Shown: one piece after another, positions 17,240-25,334 of the stretch
Layout: each line of letters starts with the position of its first letter
Numbering within the stretch: position 1 is the stretch's first letter
Source: CAVRXQ01 sp963849105
GTDB lineage: Bacteria > Actinomycetota > Acidimicrobiia > Acidimicrobiales > Bog-793
Reading direction: 5' to 3'
DNA: 64,000 nucleotides
Assembly (NCBI GenBank): GCA_963849105.1
Contig: CAWKGD010000005.1
Coordinates: forward strand, 392,854-456,853
Notes under the pieces: generated by a model
The model's database searches: none
Told to the model about the DNA's origin: nothing
Seen by the model: the letters and a program-made list of their open reading frames with translations, nothing else
Position numbers and translations under genes: made by a program

Positions 17240-18238
17240 TCAGCTCTGTTCCCGCCGGTGCCCGCTCGCGAGTTCCCTCAGGACGTCGCTGTCGAACTGG
17301 TCGGCCGACGCGAAGGCGAGCTTGCACTTCGTTACTGCTCGCACTGTCGCGGTGCGCTTGCCGCCTTCGAGCGCGGCGCGCTCGCCGTGGATCGACCCAG
17401 GACCGCACTCGACGAGCGGCTTGCCGTCGACCTCGACGCGCACGACACCGTCGAGGACCAAGAACAGATCGCGGCCGGCGTCTCCTTGCTCGAGGATCGT
17501 TGAGCCTTCCTTCACCGTCGCGACGCGTGGACGCTCGCCGCCACGCATCAGCTCGCCCGACATCTCGCGTTCGAGCGCGGTCTCGATCGCCGTCGTGAGC
17601 GCCCGCGAATCGCGGTCGCCCCATGGACTGTGAACGCCAAACGCGCGGCGGTACCAATTCGAGAAGTCGATCAGTCCGGACTTCTGGGCGAGCTTGCCGT
17701 CCGGCCCGTAGATCCAGTGCCGCGGGAACGAACTCGCGCCGCGCACGTCAATGTGCGTACGCCCGTCAACAAAGATCGTCAGGGCGAGCGTCGTCCATAC
17801 CAAGGGCGCCGACAACTGGATGAACGGCGCCCGCCGGACGCGCCGCGGCGCGGGAATGCCCGTCCGCCCGCCGGCCGTCTGGACGAACGTCACGCTGCGA
17901 TCGGTGACGATCGGCTCGGGGCGGATGTCGGGAAGCGGCACCGCCTGGAAGGTCTTCTCGATGCCGGCGAGCCGCACCGTCGTCGAACCGATCACCCCAC
18001 CACCGGACTGTCCGTGGTCGACGATCCGGCCGTTCTCGGTTTCGATGAAGCCGCGCAGTTCATTGGCGAAACGGAAACGGTCCGCCAGGCGCAGCTCCTC
18101 GAGGTCCCTCACGACCTCCGGCGGTGCGTTGTCGTAATGGGTGATCCCGATGTCGAAGGGCGCACGCACCGCGACGCCGCTGATCGCCTCCGACGGGATC
18201 CAAGAGATCGAAGTGACCGAAGCCTCGGTGCGCATCAT
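17240..18238 (-). CDS. Cyclic-nucleotide-binding protein with unrecognised N-terminal domain
   Basis: A 332-residue protein. The last ~100 residues form a Crp/PKA-type cNMP-binding domain: ILEQGDAGRDLFLVLDGVVR and then the phosphate-binding cassette GERAALEGGKRTATV with its Glu and Arg. No HTH follows, so this is not a Crp-like regulator. The first ~230 residues (with SSFPRHWIYGPDGKLAQKSG and WYRRAFGVHSPWGD) are soluble and I cannot assign them; they are probably a conserved actinobacterial domain. The ATG-ATG at 18238 is chosen for the GGGGGG upstream; the frame also allows an ATG at 18298. It is the first gene of the cyclase operon, hence a likely effector of its product. Confidence 0.82.
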   Translation of the reverse strand: MMRTEASVTSISWIPSEAISGVAVRAPFDIGITHYDNAPPEVVRDLEELRLADRFRFANELRGFIETENGRIVDHGQSGGGVIGSTTVRLAGIEKTFQAVPLPDIRPEPIVTDRSVTFVQTAGGRTGIPAPRRVRRAPFIQLSAPLVWTTLALTIFVDGRTHIDVRGASSFPRHWIYGPDGKLAQKSGLIDFSNWYRRAFGVHSPWGDRDSRALTTAIETALEREMSGELMRGGERPRVATVKEGSTILEQGDAGRDLFLVLDGVVRVEVDGKPLVECGPGSIHGERAALEGGKRTATVRAVTKCKLAFASADQFDSDVLRELASGHRREQS

Positions 18239-18399
18239 CGCCCCCCAGGCGGGCTGTCGCCCGCTCCGCCCGCGTCGGACGCGCGGGTTCTCGTGCATTC
18301 AGTGTGCTGCCAAACGGCGACTTCGCAAAGGGTGAGAACCGGTGTTCGCGATGGAGGCAGACACCCCCAGCTCACCGGGCCCTCCCGCCCCGGCTGGCT

Positions 18400-19881
18400 T
18401 CACAGGTCGCGTCGGAGTCGGCCCCGTCCGAGGTCAAAAAGCGCCGTCTCGGCGGCGTGCACCCCGCACATGCCGTGGACGCCGCCGCCCGGCGGAGTCG
18501 ACGCGGAGCAGAGGTAGACGCCTTTCAGCGGCGTGCGGTACGGATTCCACCGCACGACGGGCCGGAACAGGGTCTGGAGAAGGCTCGCCGAGCCACCGGC
18601 GATGTCGCCGCCGATGTCGTTCGGGTTCTCCTCCTCCAGTAGCGCTGGACCCCGCACCGCTCTTGTCGCGACGACGTCGCGGAAGCCGGGGGCGAAGCGC
18701 TCGATTTGGGCTTCAATGCGTCCTGTCATGTCGAGGTAAGACCCGTTCGGGACGTGGCAGTACGCCCACAACGTCGCGCGTCCGACGGGCGCTCGCGACG
18801 GATCGATCACGCCCGGTTGCACGACGATGCAGAACGGCCGGTCGGGATGGCGACCCTCGGCGACGTCGGACTCCGACCGCGCGACCTCCTCGAAGGAGCC
18901 ACCGACGTGCACCGTTCCCGCCACGCGGCAAGCGGGAGACGTCCAGGGGACGGCCCCATTCAGCGCGTAGTCGACCTTGAAGACGCCGGGTCCGTATCGG
19001 AAGTGCTCGAGCGCGCGCCGGTAGCGCCGCGGAAAAGCGTCACCGACGATCCGGGAAAGAGCGCGAGGTGCGACATCGAAAAGCACGATCTCGGCGTTGC
19101 CCACGTCGGACAACCCGCGCACCCACGACCCGCACGACACCTTCCCGCCGAGCCCTTCCAGCTCTCGTACGAGCGCATCAACAACCTTCGAGCTCCCGCC
19201 GCGCACGACCGGCCATCCGGTCGAGTGCGCGAGCGTCGTGAGCAGCAGTGCGAACGATGCCGTCAAGGGTTGATCGAGCGAGAGCATCGAGTGCGCAGCG
19301 ACGCCTGCAATGAGTCCGCGCCCCTCGTCGGAAGAGAACCGTTGTGCAAGATGGCGAGCGGAACGGAGACCGAGCGCGCCAAAGCGCGCCATCGTCAACG
19401 GATGCGCAGGCGGTTTGCGGATCGGTGCGAGCACCGTCGGCAGGAACTGATCGCGGTGGCGCACCATCCACGAAAAGAGTCGCCGGTACGGATCACGATC
19501 CGCGCCGAGCGATTCCGCAGTGTCGGCGACGCTCCCCCGCACCGCGCCAGCCCGTCCACCGTCGAGCGGATGGGCGACCGCAACCTCGGGCACCAAGAGT
19601 TCGACGCCGAGTGCCGGCCAGTCCTCGGCACGGAAGAACGGCGACTCGGCCAATAGCCCATGCACTGCCGAGCAGAGGTCGTGAACGAAGCCCGGTTCGG
19701 TCACCTCGGCGCTGCGACACCCACCACCGGGCTTCGACGACCCCTCGAGGACCTCGACGTCCAGGCCGTGTCGGGCGAGCTCGATCGCCGCCGCGAGCCC
19801 GTTCGGGCCGGATCCGACGACGACCACCCGGTTCGGCTTCGTTCCGATGCTTCGCCTAGGAAGCGCCGATGGTGATCCCAC
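18400..19881 (-). CDS. FAD-dependent oxidoreductase, phytoene-desaturase-like
   Basis: A 493-residue flavoprotein. The dinucleotide-binding motif VVVGSGPNGLAAAIELARHG at residues ~19-38 is followed by the acidic residue and GGGCRS of the COG1233 (phytoene dehydrogenase-related) family. The C-terminal FAD-contact segment GVYLCSASTPPGGGVHGMCG is also characteristic. No carotenoid synthase or other terpenoid gene is nearby, so a carotenoid role is not supported, and many relatives act on unknown lipids or retinoid-like substrates. It has no tight neighbours. Confidence 0.87.
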   Translation of the reverse strand: MGSPSALPRRSIGTKPNRVVVVGSGPNGLAAAIELARHGLDVEVLEGSSKPGGGCRSAEVTEPGFVHDLCSAVHGLLAESPFFRAEDWPALGVELLVPEVAVAHPLDGGRAGAVRGSVADTAESLGADRDPYRRLFSWMVRHRDQFLPTVLAPIRKPPAHPLTMARFGALGLRSARHLAQRFSSDEGRGLIAGVAAHSMLSLDQPLTASFALLLTTLAHSTGWPVVRGGSSKVVDALVRELEGLGGKVSCGSWVRGLSDVGNAEIVLFDVAPRALSRIVGDAFPRRYRRALEHFRYGPGVFKVDYALNGAVPWTSPACRVAGTVHVGGSFEEVARSESDVAEGRHPDRPFCIVVQPGVIDPSRAPVGRATLWAYCHVPNGSYLDMTGRIEAQIERFAPGFRDVVATRAVRGPALLEEENPNDIGGDIAGGSASLLQTLFRPVVRWNPYRTPLKGVYLCSASTPPGGGVHGMCGVHAAETALFDLGRGRLRRDL

Positions 19882-19914
19882 AATCGACGCGTTAGGAGCG
19901 GCGCTCGGTTGCGC

Positions 19915-20667
19915 TCACTCGAACTTCACACTCCGCCACGCTTCGGCGACACTGCGATCGCCATCGATTGCAATGGAATCCCCATCTCCGTTATCGCGGT
20001 GGAGGATCCATCGATACAGATCTGACGCGGCACCTTGCACCGTTGCGTCGACGTCTCCGGCGATGACCTCGAGCCGATTCGGCTCGAGGTCAAGTCGCCA
20101 TTCCCCCTCGACGTCGGTCGCGCGAAAGGCGATCGCGCCATGGAGTCCTTCGACCGGCTCTGCTGGTATATAGCGCTCCACGAGACCGAGGAATTCGTCG
20201 ATTCCGTCGGCAGCGAGCGCGGCATCGATCGGAGAAACAGACCCCGCGCCGAGCTCCGCGTCGACGCGGTGGATCGCCGTTTCCTGCGCCATGCGGCGGA
20301 ACCAAAAGCGCGCCGGGGCAGGTGCGCGATCCGACCAGTTCCAGACCATCTCGTCCTCGGCCGTCGCGCCCAGCGCGGTGACGAGGCGAGCGAGATTGGT
20401 GTCGTATTCGGCCGCAATGGCGTCGAAGCCACCGATCAGTTCATCGACCCGTCGCAGGTGAGGTCGCGTTTGGAGGTGGTTTTCCAATACGTTCGCCACC
20501 CAGGCGTGCACTGATGTTGCGTGGCCGACGAGTGCTCGCATGTCCCAGCCTGGACAGCTCGGGATCTCAGCAGACGGCGATGTGCGCGCGACCTTGACGA
20601 GACGCCATCCGTCGTCGCGAACGTGTTCGAGGTACGTCTCCGGATCCATCTGAAGCGAGTCTGACAC
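19915..20667 (-). CDS. Maleylpyruvate isomerase family mycothiol-dependent enzyme
   Basis: A 250-residue protein of the DinB-like MDMPI family. The N-terminal four-helix metal-binding domain shows PSCPGWDMRALVGHATSVH and the later histidine in MAQETAIHRVDAELG, the classic three-His zinc site. The C-terminal part is the MDMPI_C-like beta domain. These enzymes use or resemble users of mycothiol, the low-molecular-weight thiol of Actinomycetota, which supports the taxonomic call. The substrate is unknown. It follows tsaD by nine bases on the same strand and may share its transcript. Confidence 0.87.
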   Translation of the reverse strand: MSDSLQMDPETYLEHVRDDGWRLVKVARTSPSAEIPSCPGWDMRALVGHATSVHAWVANVLENHLQTRPHLRRVDELIGGFDAIAAEYDTNLARLVTALGATAEDEMVWNWSDRAPAPARFWFRRMAQETAIHRVDAELGAGSVSPIDAALAADGIDEFLGLVERYIPAEPVEGLHGAIAFRATDVEGEWRLDLEPNRLEVIAGDVDATVQGAASDLYRWILHRDNGDGDSIAIDGDRSVAEAWRSVKFE

Positions 20668-20676
20668 GTCGATCCG

Positions 20677-21708
20677 TCAGCCAGTCGCTGTCTCGATCCG
20701 ACGACGCGTCGGCATCCGCAATCCCGGAATGGCACCGGTTGCAAGATCGGTCGGACCGGAGTTCGCGAGGCTGACCATCGCCGCTGCGGCGATCATCGCC
20801 GCGTTGTCGGTGCACATCTGCGGGCTCGGCAGGTGGACCCCGAGCCCCGCTTCGCCTGCCGTCGATGAAAGCGCCCGACGCAAAGGCCCATTTGCTGCTA
20901 CACCGCCTGCGAGGCAGATCGAACGCGCGCCGACCTGTTTGGCGGCGCGAACGGCTTTCGAAACGAGGATGTCGACGACCGCCTCTTGGAACGCCGCAGC
21001 GACATCGGCACCGTCGATCTCGGGGTGCGCTTTCACGTGACGGACGACAGCCGTCTTCAAGCCGGAGAACGAAAAGGTGAACTCGTCGTCGATCATCGGC
21101 CGCGGGAATCGAACGCTCGTCGGGTCACCCGAGGCCGCGAGGCGCTCGATCGCCGGACCTCCGGGGTACGGCAGGCCCAAAAAACGCGCCACCTTGTCGA
21201 ACGCTTCGCCCGCCGCGTCGTCGACCGTCTCCCCGAGCACCTCGTAGCTGCCCGGAGCGGACATCTCGACGAGCAGGGTGTGACCGCCCGATACGAGCAG
21301 CACGACCGCCGGCATCTCGACGCCGGGATCCTCGAGCATCGAGGCGAACAGGTGGCCCTCGAGGTGATTCACCCCGGCGAAAGGGATCTCCCACGCGAGC
21401 GCGAGCGCCTTCGCGTACGAGACGCCGACGAGCAACGCCCCGATCAGGCCGGGACCGGTCGTCGCGGCCACGGCCCCGAGCGATGGCTCCTCCGGCGAAA
21501 GCCCCGCGCCTTCGAGCGCTTCGAGCACGACCGGTGTGATCCGCTCGAGATGGGCGCGTCCCGCGAGTTCGGGGACGACGCCGCCAAAGCGCGCGTGCAA
21601 GTCGACCTGGCTCGAGACGATCGATGACCGAATGACGCGGCCGTCTTCCACAACGGCCGCCGCCGTTTCGTCACAGGACGTTTCAATGCCGAGGACGAGC
21701 GTGCTCAT
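20677..21708 (-). CDS. tsaD: tRNA N6-adenosine threonylcarbamoyltransferase TsaD
   Basis: A 343-residue ASKHA-fold protein that transfers threonylcarbamoyl from TC-AMP to A37 of ANN-decoding tRNAs, working with TsaB and TsaE. The N-terminus is MSTLVLGIETSCDETAAAVV. The metal ligands H115 and H119 are in the motif NHLEGH, and the ATP-site glycine motif is CLAGGVAANGPLR. Length is normal. Its start overlaps the rimI stop by 4 bases, and tsaB and tsaE lie just upstream, so the complete TsaB-TsaD-TsaE set is in one operon. Confidence 0.97.
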   Translation of the reverse strand: MSTLVLGIETSCDETAAAVVEDGRVIRSSIVSSQVDLHARFGGVVPELAGRAHLERITPVVLEALEGAGLSPEEPSLGAVAATTGPGLIGALLVGVSYAKALALAWEIPFAGVNHLEGHLFASMLEDPGVEMPAVVLLVSGGHTLLVEMSAPGSYEVLGETVDDAAGEAFDKVARFLGLPYPGGPAIERLAASGDPTSVRFPRPMIDDEFTFSFSGLKTAVVRHVKAHPEIDGADVAAAFQEAVVDILVSKAVRAAKQVGARSICLAGGVAANGPLRRALSSTAGEAGLGVHLPSPQMCTDNAAMIAAAAMVSLANSGPTDLATGAIPGLRMPTRRRIETATG

Positions 21709-22289
21709 TTTGAGGTCCGTTCTTCGACGCTTTCGCCGAGTGCACGAGCGATCGAACGAAGCCGCTCGCCGTACTCAACGGAATCGGCATCGCCGAGGTG
21801 CATGACGAGGCCGTCCTCGCCCGTCGCGACGTAGTAGTTCTTCCGGACACCGACTGGGGCGAATCCGAACCACTCGTACAGACGCTGGGCGGGGGCGTTC
21901 GACATCCGCACTTCGAGGGTGATCGATTCGGCTCCCCACTCGCACGCGTCGGCGACGAATCGGTAGAGCAGTCGGGCACCGATCTTGCGCTTCTGCCAGG
22001 ACGGCGCGACCCCGATCGTCGTCACGTGCGCCTCGCCGGCGACGAGAATCCCCCCCGCGTAGCCGACGACGTTTCCGCCCGCGATGGCGACGTAGTAGCG
22101 CCGCGTCGAGCGTTGCGCGAGCTCGGAGAGGTACAGGCCCTGCGACCACGGCTCGGCGAAGATCTCACGTTCGATCGCGACGACGGCCTGGATGTCGCGC
22201 CGACGCATCTCGACGATGTGGACAACTTCGCCGTTGCGAGGCGGAAGCGGCAGCCCGATCCTGCGCCGCCCTGGTCGATGAAAGGTCAA
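21705..22289 (-). CDS. rimI: Ribosomal-protein-alanine N-acetyltransferase RimI
   Basis: A 194-residue GNAT acetyltransferase. The acetyl-CoA loop is seen as VTTIGVAPSWQKRKIGARLL (Q/RxxGxG/A type), with LEVRMSNAPAQRLYEWFGF typical of RimI, which acetylates the N-terminus of ribosomal protein S18. The substrate in actinobacteria is less certain. It sits between tsaB and tsaD and overlaps both neighbours by 4 bases, the usual tsaB-rimI-tsaD arrangement. An internal ATG before RRRDIQAVV could be the true start. Confidence 0.92.
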   Translation of the reverse strand: MTFHRPGRRRIGLPLPPRNGEVVHIVEMRRRDIQAVVAIEREIFAEPWSQGLYLSELAQRSTRRYYVAIAGGNVVGYAGGILVAGEAHVTTIGVAPSWQKRKIGARLLYRFVADACEWGAESITLEVRMSNAPAQRLYEWFGFAPVGVRKNYYVATGEDGLVMHLGDADSVEYGERLRSIARALGESVEERTSK

Positions 22290-22984
22290 CGGTGCGTCCG
22301 CGAAATCGTGGTCGTCCGCGTCTCGAAATTCGCCACGGCGTCAGCCTGGCGAAGGTAGACGGGTGCGACCGACAACGCGTCCTCGACGGCGCCCCGACAG
22401 AACCTGGCGAAGCCGACGCGACCGACGGCTCCGACCGACGGTGCGAAGAGCATCTCGTCATCGATGATCCGCGCGTCGATGGATCGGTCAAGGTGGCCCG
22501 AAAGACGCCTGGTGCCGTCGCCGACGAGCACAACCGGAGCTGATTTCAAAAGACGCGAGACGAGCGTTCCTGCGGTACCGATCTCGAGCGAGCCGTCTTC
22601 GAATTCCCAAGCGACCTCGTTTCGGCGCATATCGACCACCGGGACGATCGCGACGCCGTCACCGAGGGCCTGCCTCGCCATCTCCCGTAGCGCTTGGGTG
22701 CTCCGCACAGCGACGACTGGGATTGCAAGCGCCAAGGCGAAGGCTTTGGCCGCTGCGATCCCGACGCGCAATCCGGTGAACAGACCCGGTCCCACGTCTA
22801 CGGCGATCGCGCCGAGCGCCCGTGCGGGCGTGCTCGACTCGACGAGAACCCGCTCGATTGCCGGATGGAGGGTCTCGACGTGCAGCCGCCCCGGTCGGGT
22901 CGATGACGACACCAAGACGCGATCGTCCGCGAAAACCGCCGCGCCGACTTCGAGCGTCGCCGTCTCCAGCGCAAGGAGCCTCAA
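22286..22984 (-). CDS. tsaB: tRNA threonylcarbamoyladenosine biosynthesis protein TsaB
   Basis: The inactive ASKHA partner of TsaD, needed for t6A formation. It starts LRLLALETATLEVGAAVF and carries GAIAVDVGPGLFTGLRVGIA, the family signature. The TTG at 22984 is preferred: it is preceded by GAAGAGG at good spacing, matches the usual TsaB N-terminus and avoids a 44-base overlap with tsaE that the upstream ATG at 23041 would create. This gives 232 residues, a normal length. It overlaps rimI by 4 bases downstream. Confidence 0.93.
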   Translation of the reverse strand: MRLLALETATLEVGAAVFADDRVLVSSSTRPGRLHVETLHPAIERVLVESSTPARALGAIAVDVGPGLFTGLRVGIAAAKAFALALAIPVVAVRSTQALREMARQALGDGVAIVPVVDMRRNEVAWEFEDGSLEIGTAGTLVSRLLKSAPVVLVGDGTRRLSGHLDRSIDARIIDDEMLFAPSVGAVGRVGFARFCRGAVEDALSVAPVYLRQADAVANFETRTTTISRTHR

Positions 22985-22997
22985 GCGGACCGCCTCT

Positions 22998-23519
22998 TCA
23001 CGACGTCCCGCTCGATACGCCGGACACAGCCCGTTCGACACGATCGTTCAAGGTGTCAAAGCGCGACAACCAATTCGCGTCCTCGCAGCGGAAGGTGACC
23101 TGGCGCTGGTCGATGTCATCGTCCGCTTCCTGAGTGAGGGAGCATTCCAGCGCGTCCTGTCCGAGCCGGGCGCGCAAGCGCTCACCCCACTCGACGATCA
23201 CGACGCAGCCGTCATCGAGCATCTCATTGAGCGCGAGGTCCGCCAGGTCGTCCTCGTCGTCGATTCGGTAACAGTCGACGTGCGCGACCGGCGGATCGCA
23301 GTCGTAGCGGTGGCACAGCGTGAACGTGGGGCTCGTGACCCCCGACGCGCCGAGCGCTTCGACTATCGCCTTCGTGAGGGTGGTCTTTCCCGCCCCGAGC
23401 TCGCCGACGAGCAGGACGACGTCGCCAGGGACAAGCAGCGACGCGACCGCCGCGCCGACGCGCTTCGTCTCTTCGACCGCACGCGACGTGACCGCGAAGG
23501 TGGAAGTGACTTCGCTCAT
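22998..23519 (-). CDS. tsaE: tRNA threonylcarbamoyladenosine biosynthesis ATPase TsaE
   Basis: A 173-residue P-loop ATPase with Walker A GELGAGKTTL and family motifs SPTFTLCHRYD, HVDCYRIDDEDD and VIVEWGERL. It drives turnover of the TsaB-TsaD complex. Its start overlaps the uracil-DNA glycosylase stop by 4 bases. It is slightly longer than the E. coli protein because of N- and C-terminal extensions. Confidence 0.95.
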   Translation of the reverse strand: MSEVTSTFAVTSRAVEETKRVGAAVASLLVPGDVVLLVGELGAGKTTLTKAIVEALGASGVTSPTFTLCHRYDCDPPVAHVDCYRIDDEDDLADLALNEMLDDGCVVIVEWGERLRARLGQDALECSLTQEADDDIDQRQVTFRCEDANWLSRFDTLNDRVERAVSGVSSGTS

Positions 23520-24082
23520 GCCTCGCCTTTGTCCGTCAATACCCGCTTTGCCCGTACGAAGTCGGCGCGCATCTGCGCGAGCACCACCCCGCCTCCGCGC
23601 AACGCCGCCGCAGGATGAAACGTCGGCACGAGCACGCCGCGACCGAACGGGTACGTGCGTCCCCTCAACCTGGTGACCCCGTCGGTCGCGCCGAGCAACG
23701 CCCGGGCGGCGAAATTGCCGAGGGTGACGACGACACCCGGATCGACGGCCTCGATCTGGCCGTCGAGGAAGTGCCGGCAGGCGGCGACCTCTTCAGGATG
23801 TGGGTCGCGATTGTTCGGCGGCCGGCATTTCACGACGTTCGCGATGTAGCACTCGGCGCGAGTCAATCCAATTTCCTCTTCGATCAGTCGATCAAGCAGC
23901 TTGCCGGAACGCCCGACGAACGGCTCGCCCTCGAGGTCTTCATCTCGCCCCGGTCCCTCGCCGACGAACATCAGTCGCGCGCGCGGCGACCCGGCGGCGA
24001 AAACGACGTTCGTGCGTCCGTCGGCGAGTGGGCACGCGACACAGGCCTTCGCGGCTCGCTCGAGCTCCGCGAGCGAGACCAC
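23516..24082 (-). CDS. Uracil-DNA glycosylase, family 4 (Fe-S type)
   Basis: A 188-residue glycosylase that removes uracil from DNA to begin base-excision repair. Iron-sulfur cysteines are visible as CVAC near the N-terminus and as the pair in VVKCRPPNNRDPHPEEVAAC. The active-site motif is GEGPGRDEDLEGEPFVGRSG and the second motif is PTFHPAAAL. The frame is open upstream into alr, but homology starts at VVSLAELERAAKACVACPLA, so the GTG at 24082 is chosen; the ribosome-binding site is not clear. It is embedded between alr and tsaE. Confidence 0.9.
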   Translation of the reverse strand: MVSLAELERAAKACVACPLADGRTNVVFAAGSPRARLMFVGEGPGRDEDLEGEPFVGRSGKLLDRLIEEEIGLTRAECYIANVVKCRPPNNRDPHPEEVAACRHFLDGQIEAVDPGVVVTLGNFAARALLGATDGVTRLRGRTYPFGRGVLVPTFHPAAALRGGGVVLAQMRADFVRAKRVLTDKGEA

Positions 24083-24125
24083 CCTTCCATCGTAACCCCC
24101 TGACCAGGAGGTTCCTTCCGGCGCC

Positions 24126-25334
24126 CTAAGGACCGGTGGCGACTGAGTCCTTGTCAGCGGCTTCTTCGCTGGCGGGGATCCAGCGACCGGAGACCCGCGG
24201 CACGCGTGGCCCGATCCCACAGAGCACTTCGTAGGAGATCGTCCCGAGCCGCCGCGCCCACTCATCGGCGGTGATCTCCTCGTCTCCCTGGCGGCCGATG
24301 AGGACCACGCGGTCGCCGACACGGACGTCGTCGCGACCGCAGTCGACCATGAGCTGGTCCATCGTCACCGTGCCGCAGATCGGCCGCCGCTTCCCCCGGA
24401 TCAGCACTTCGCCCCCCTCGGATCCGAGGCAACGGGTGACGCCGTCGGCGTACCCGAGCGGGACGACGGCGACCCGGCTGTCCTTCGGCAACGGAATGGT
24501 GCGGCCGTAACTCACGCGTTCGCCGGCATCGAGATCCCGCACGAGGTGCACCCGCGCGGTCAAGGAGAGCACCGGTACCAAAGAATCGCGATCGCCGACG
24601 CGGCGGACCTCGTCCTCAAGGATCGCCGCGACCTTCGCCGAGGGTGGGTACCCATACGACGCGATGCCGCAGCGGACGAGGTCGAATCGGCTGCTCGGAT
24701 GGGCGATCGCCGCGGCGGAATTCGCGGCGTGCAACACGGGAGGCCTGATGCCCGCCTCGCGCAGGAGTGCAGTGACACGACCGAATCGATCGAGTTGTTC
24801 TTCCGTGAAGCCGTCGTCGGGGTCGTCGGCGACGGCGAAGTGCGTCCACAGCCCTTCGAGCCGGAGCCCCGGTGCGTCGACGACCGACTCGCAAAGCGCA
24901 AGGGCATCGGTGGGATCGGCGCCCACTCGGTGCATCCCGGTGTCGATCTTGACGTGCACCGGCACCGTGCTCTGAAGTCGGCGCGCCGCCCGATCCGCGG
25001 CGGCGATCGCGTGCGGTCGATAGAGCGACAGCATCACGCCGGCCGCTACGAGCGGTTCCATCGCGTCCTCGGACGGCTCCATGAAGATGAGGATCGGCGC
25101 ATCGATTCCCGCTTCGCGGAGGGCGACCGCTTCCTCAGCGAGCGCGACACCGACCGACTGTGCGCCGCCCAAAAGAGCCGCGCGCGCGATGTCGATGGCG
25201 CCATGGCCGTAGCCGTCGGCCTTCACGACTGTGCAGAGCTTCGCGGGCGCGACGATTCGGGCAAGTAGCGCCGCGTTGTGTTGCACGCGGCCGAGATCAA
25301 CTTCCGCCCACGCCTGCCGGTATGTCGTGTTCAT
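24126..25334 (-). CDS. alr: Alanine racemase
   Basis: A 402-residue PLP enzyme that makes D-alanine for peptidoglycan. The Schiff-base lysine is in VVKADGYGHG near residue 39. The C-terminal catalytic tyrosine region is VSYGRTIPLPKDSRVAVVP, with the CGTVTMDQLMVD and IGRQGDEEITADEWA blocks of the family. Length is normal with a short extra tail. Its ATG overlaps the nnrD stop (ATGA). The order acpS-nnrD-alr is common in actinobacteria. Confidence 0.97.
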   Translation of the reverse strand: MNTTYRQAWAEVDLGRVQHNAALLARIVAPAKLCTVVKADGYGHGAIDIARAALLGGAQSVGVALAEEAVALREAGIDAPILIFMEPSEDAMEPLVAAGVMLSLYRPHAIAAADRAARRLQSTVPVHVKIDTGMHRVGADPTDALALCESVVDAPGLRLEGLWTHFAVADDPDDGFTEEQLDRFGRVTALLREAGIRPPVLHAANSAAAIAHPSSRFDLVRCGIASYGYPPSAKVAAILEDEVRRVGDRDSLVPVLSLTARVHLVRDLDAGERVSYGRTIPLPKDSRVAVVPLGYADGVTRCLGSEGGEVLIRGKRRPICGTVTMDQLMVDCGRDDVRVGDRVVLIGRQGDEEITADEWARRLGTISYEVLCGIGPRVPRVSGRWIPASEEAADKDSVATGP

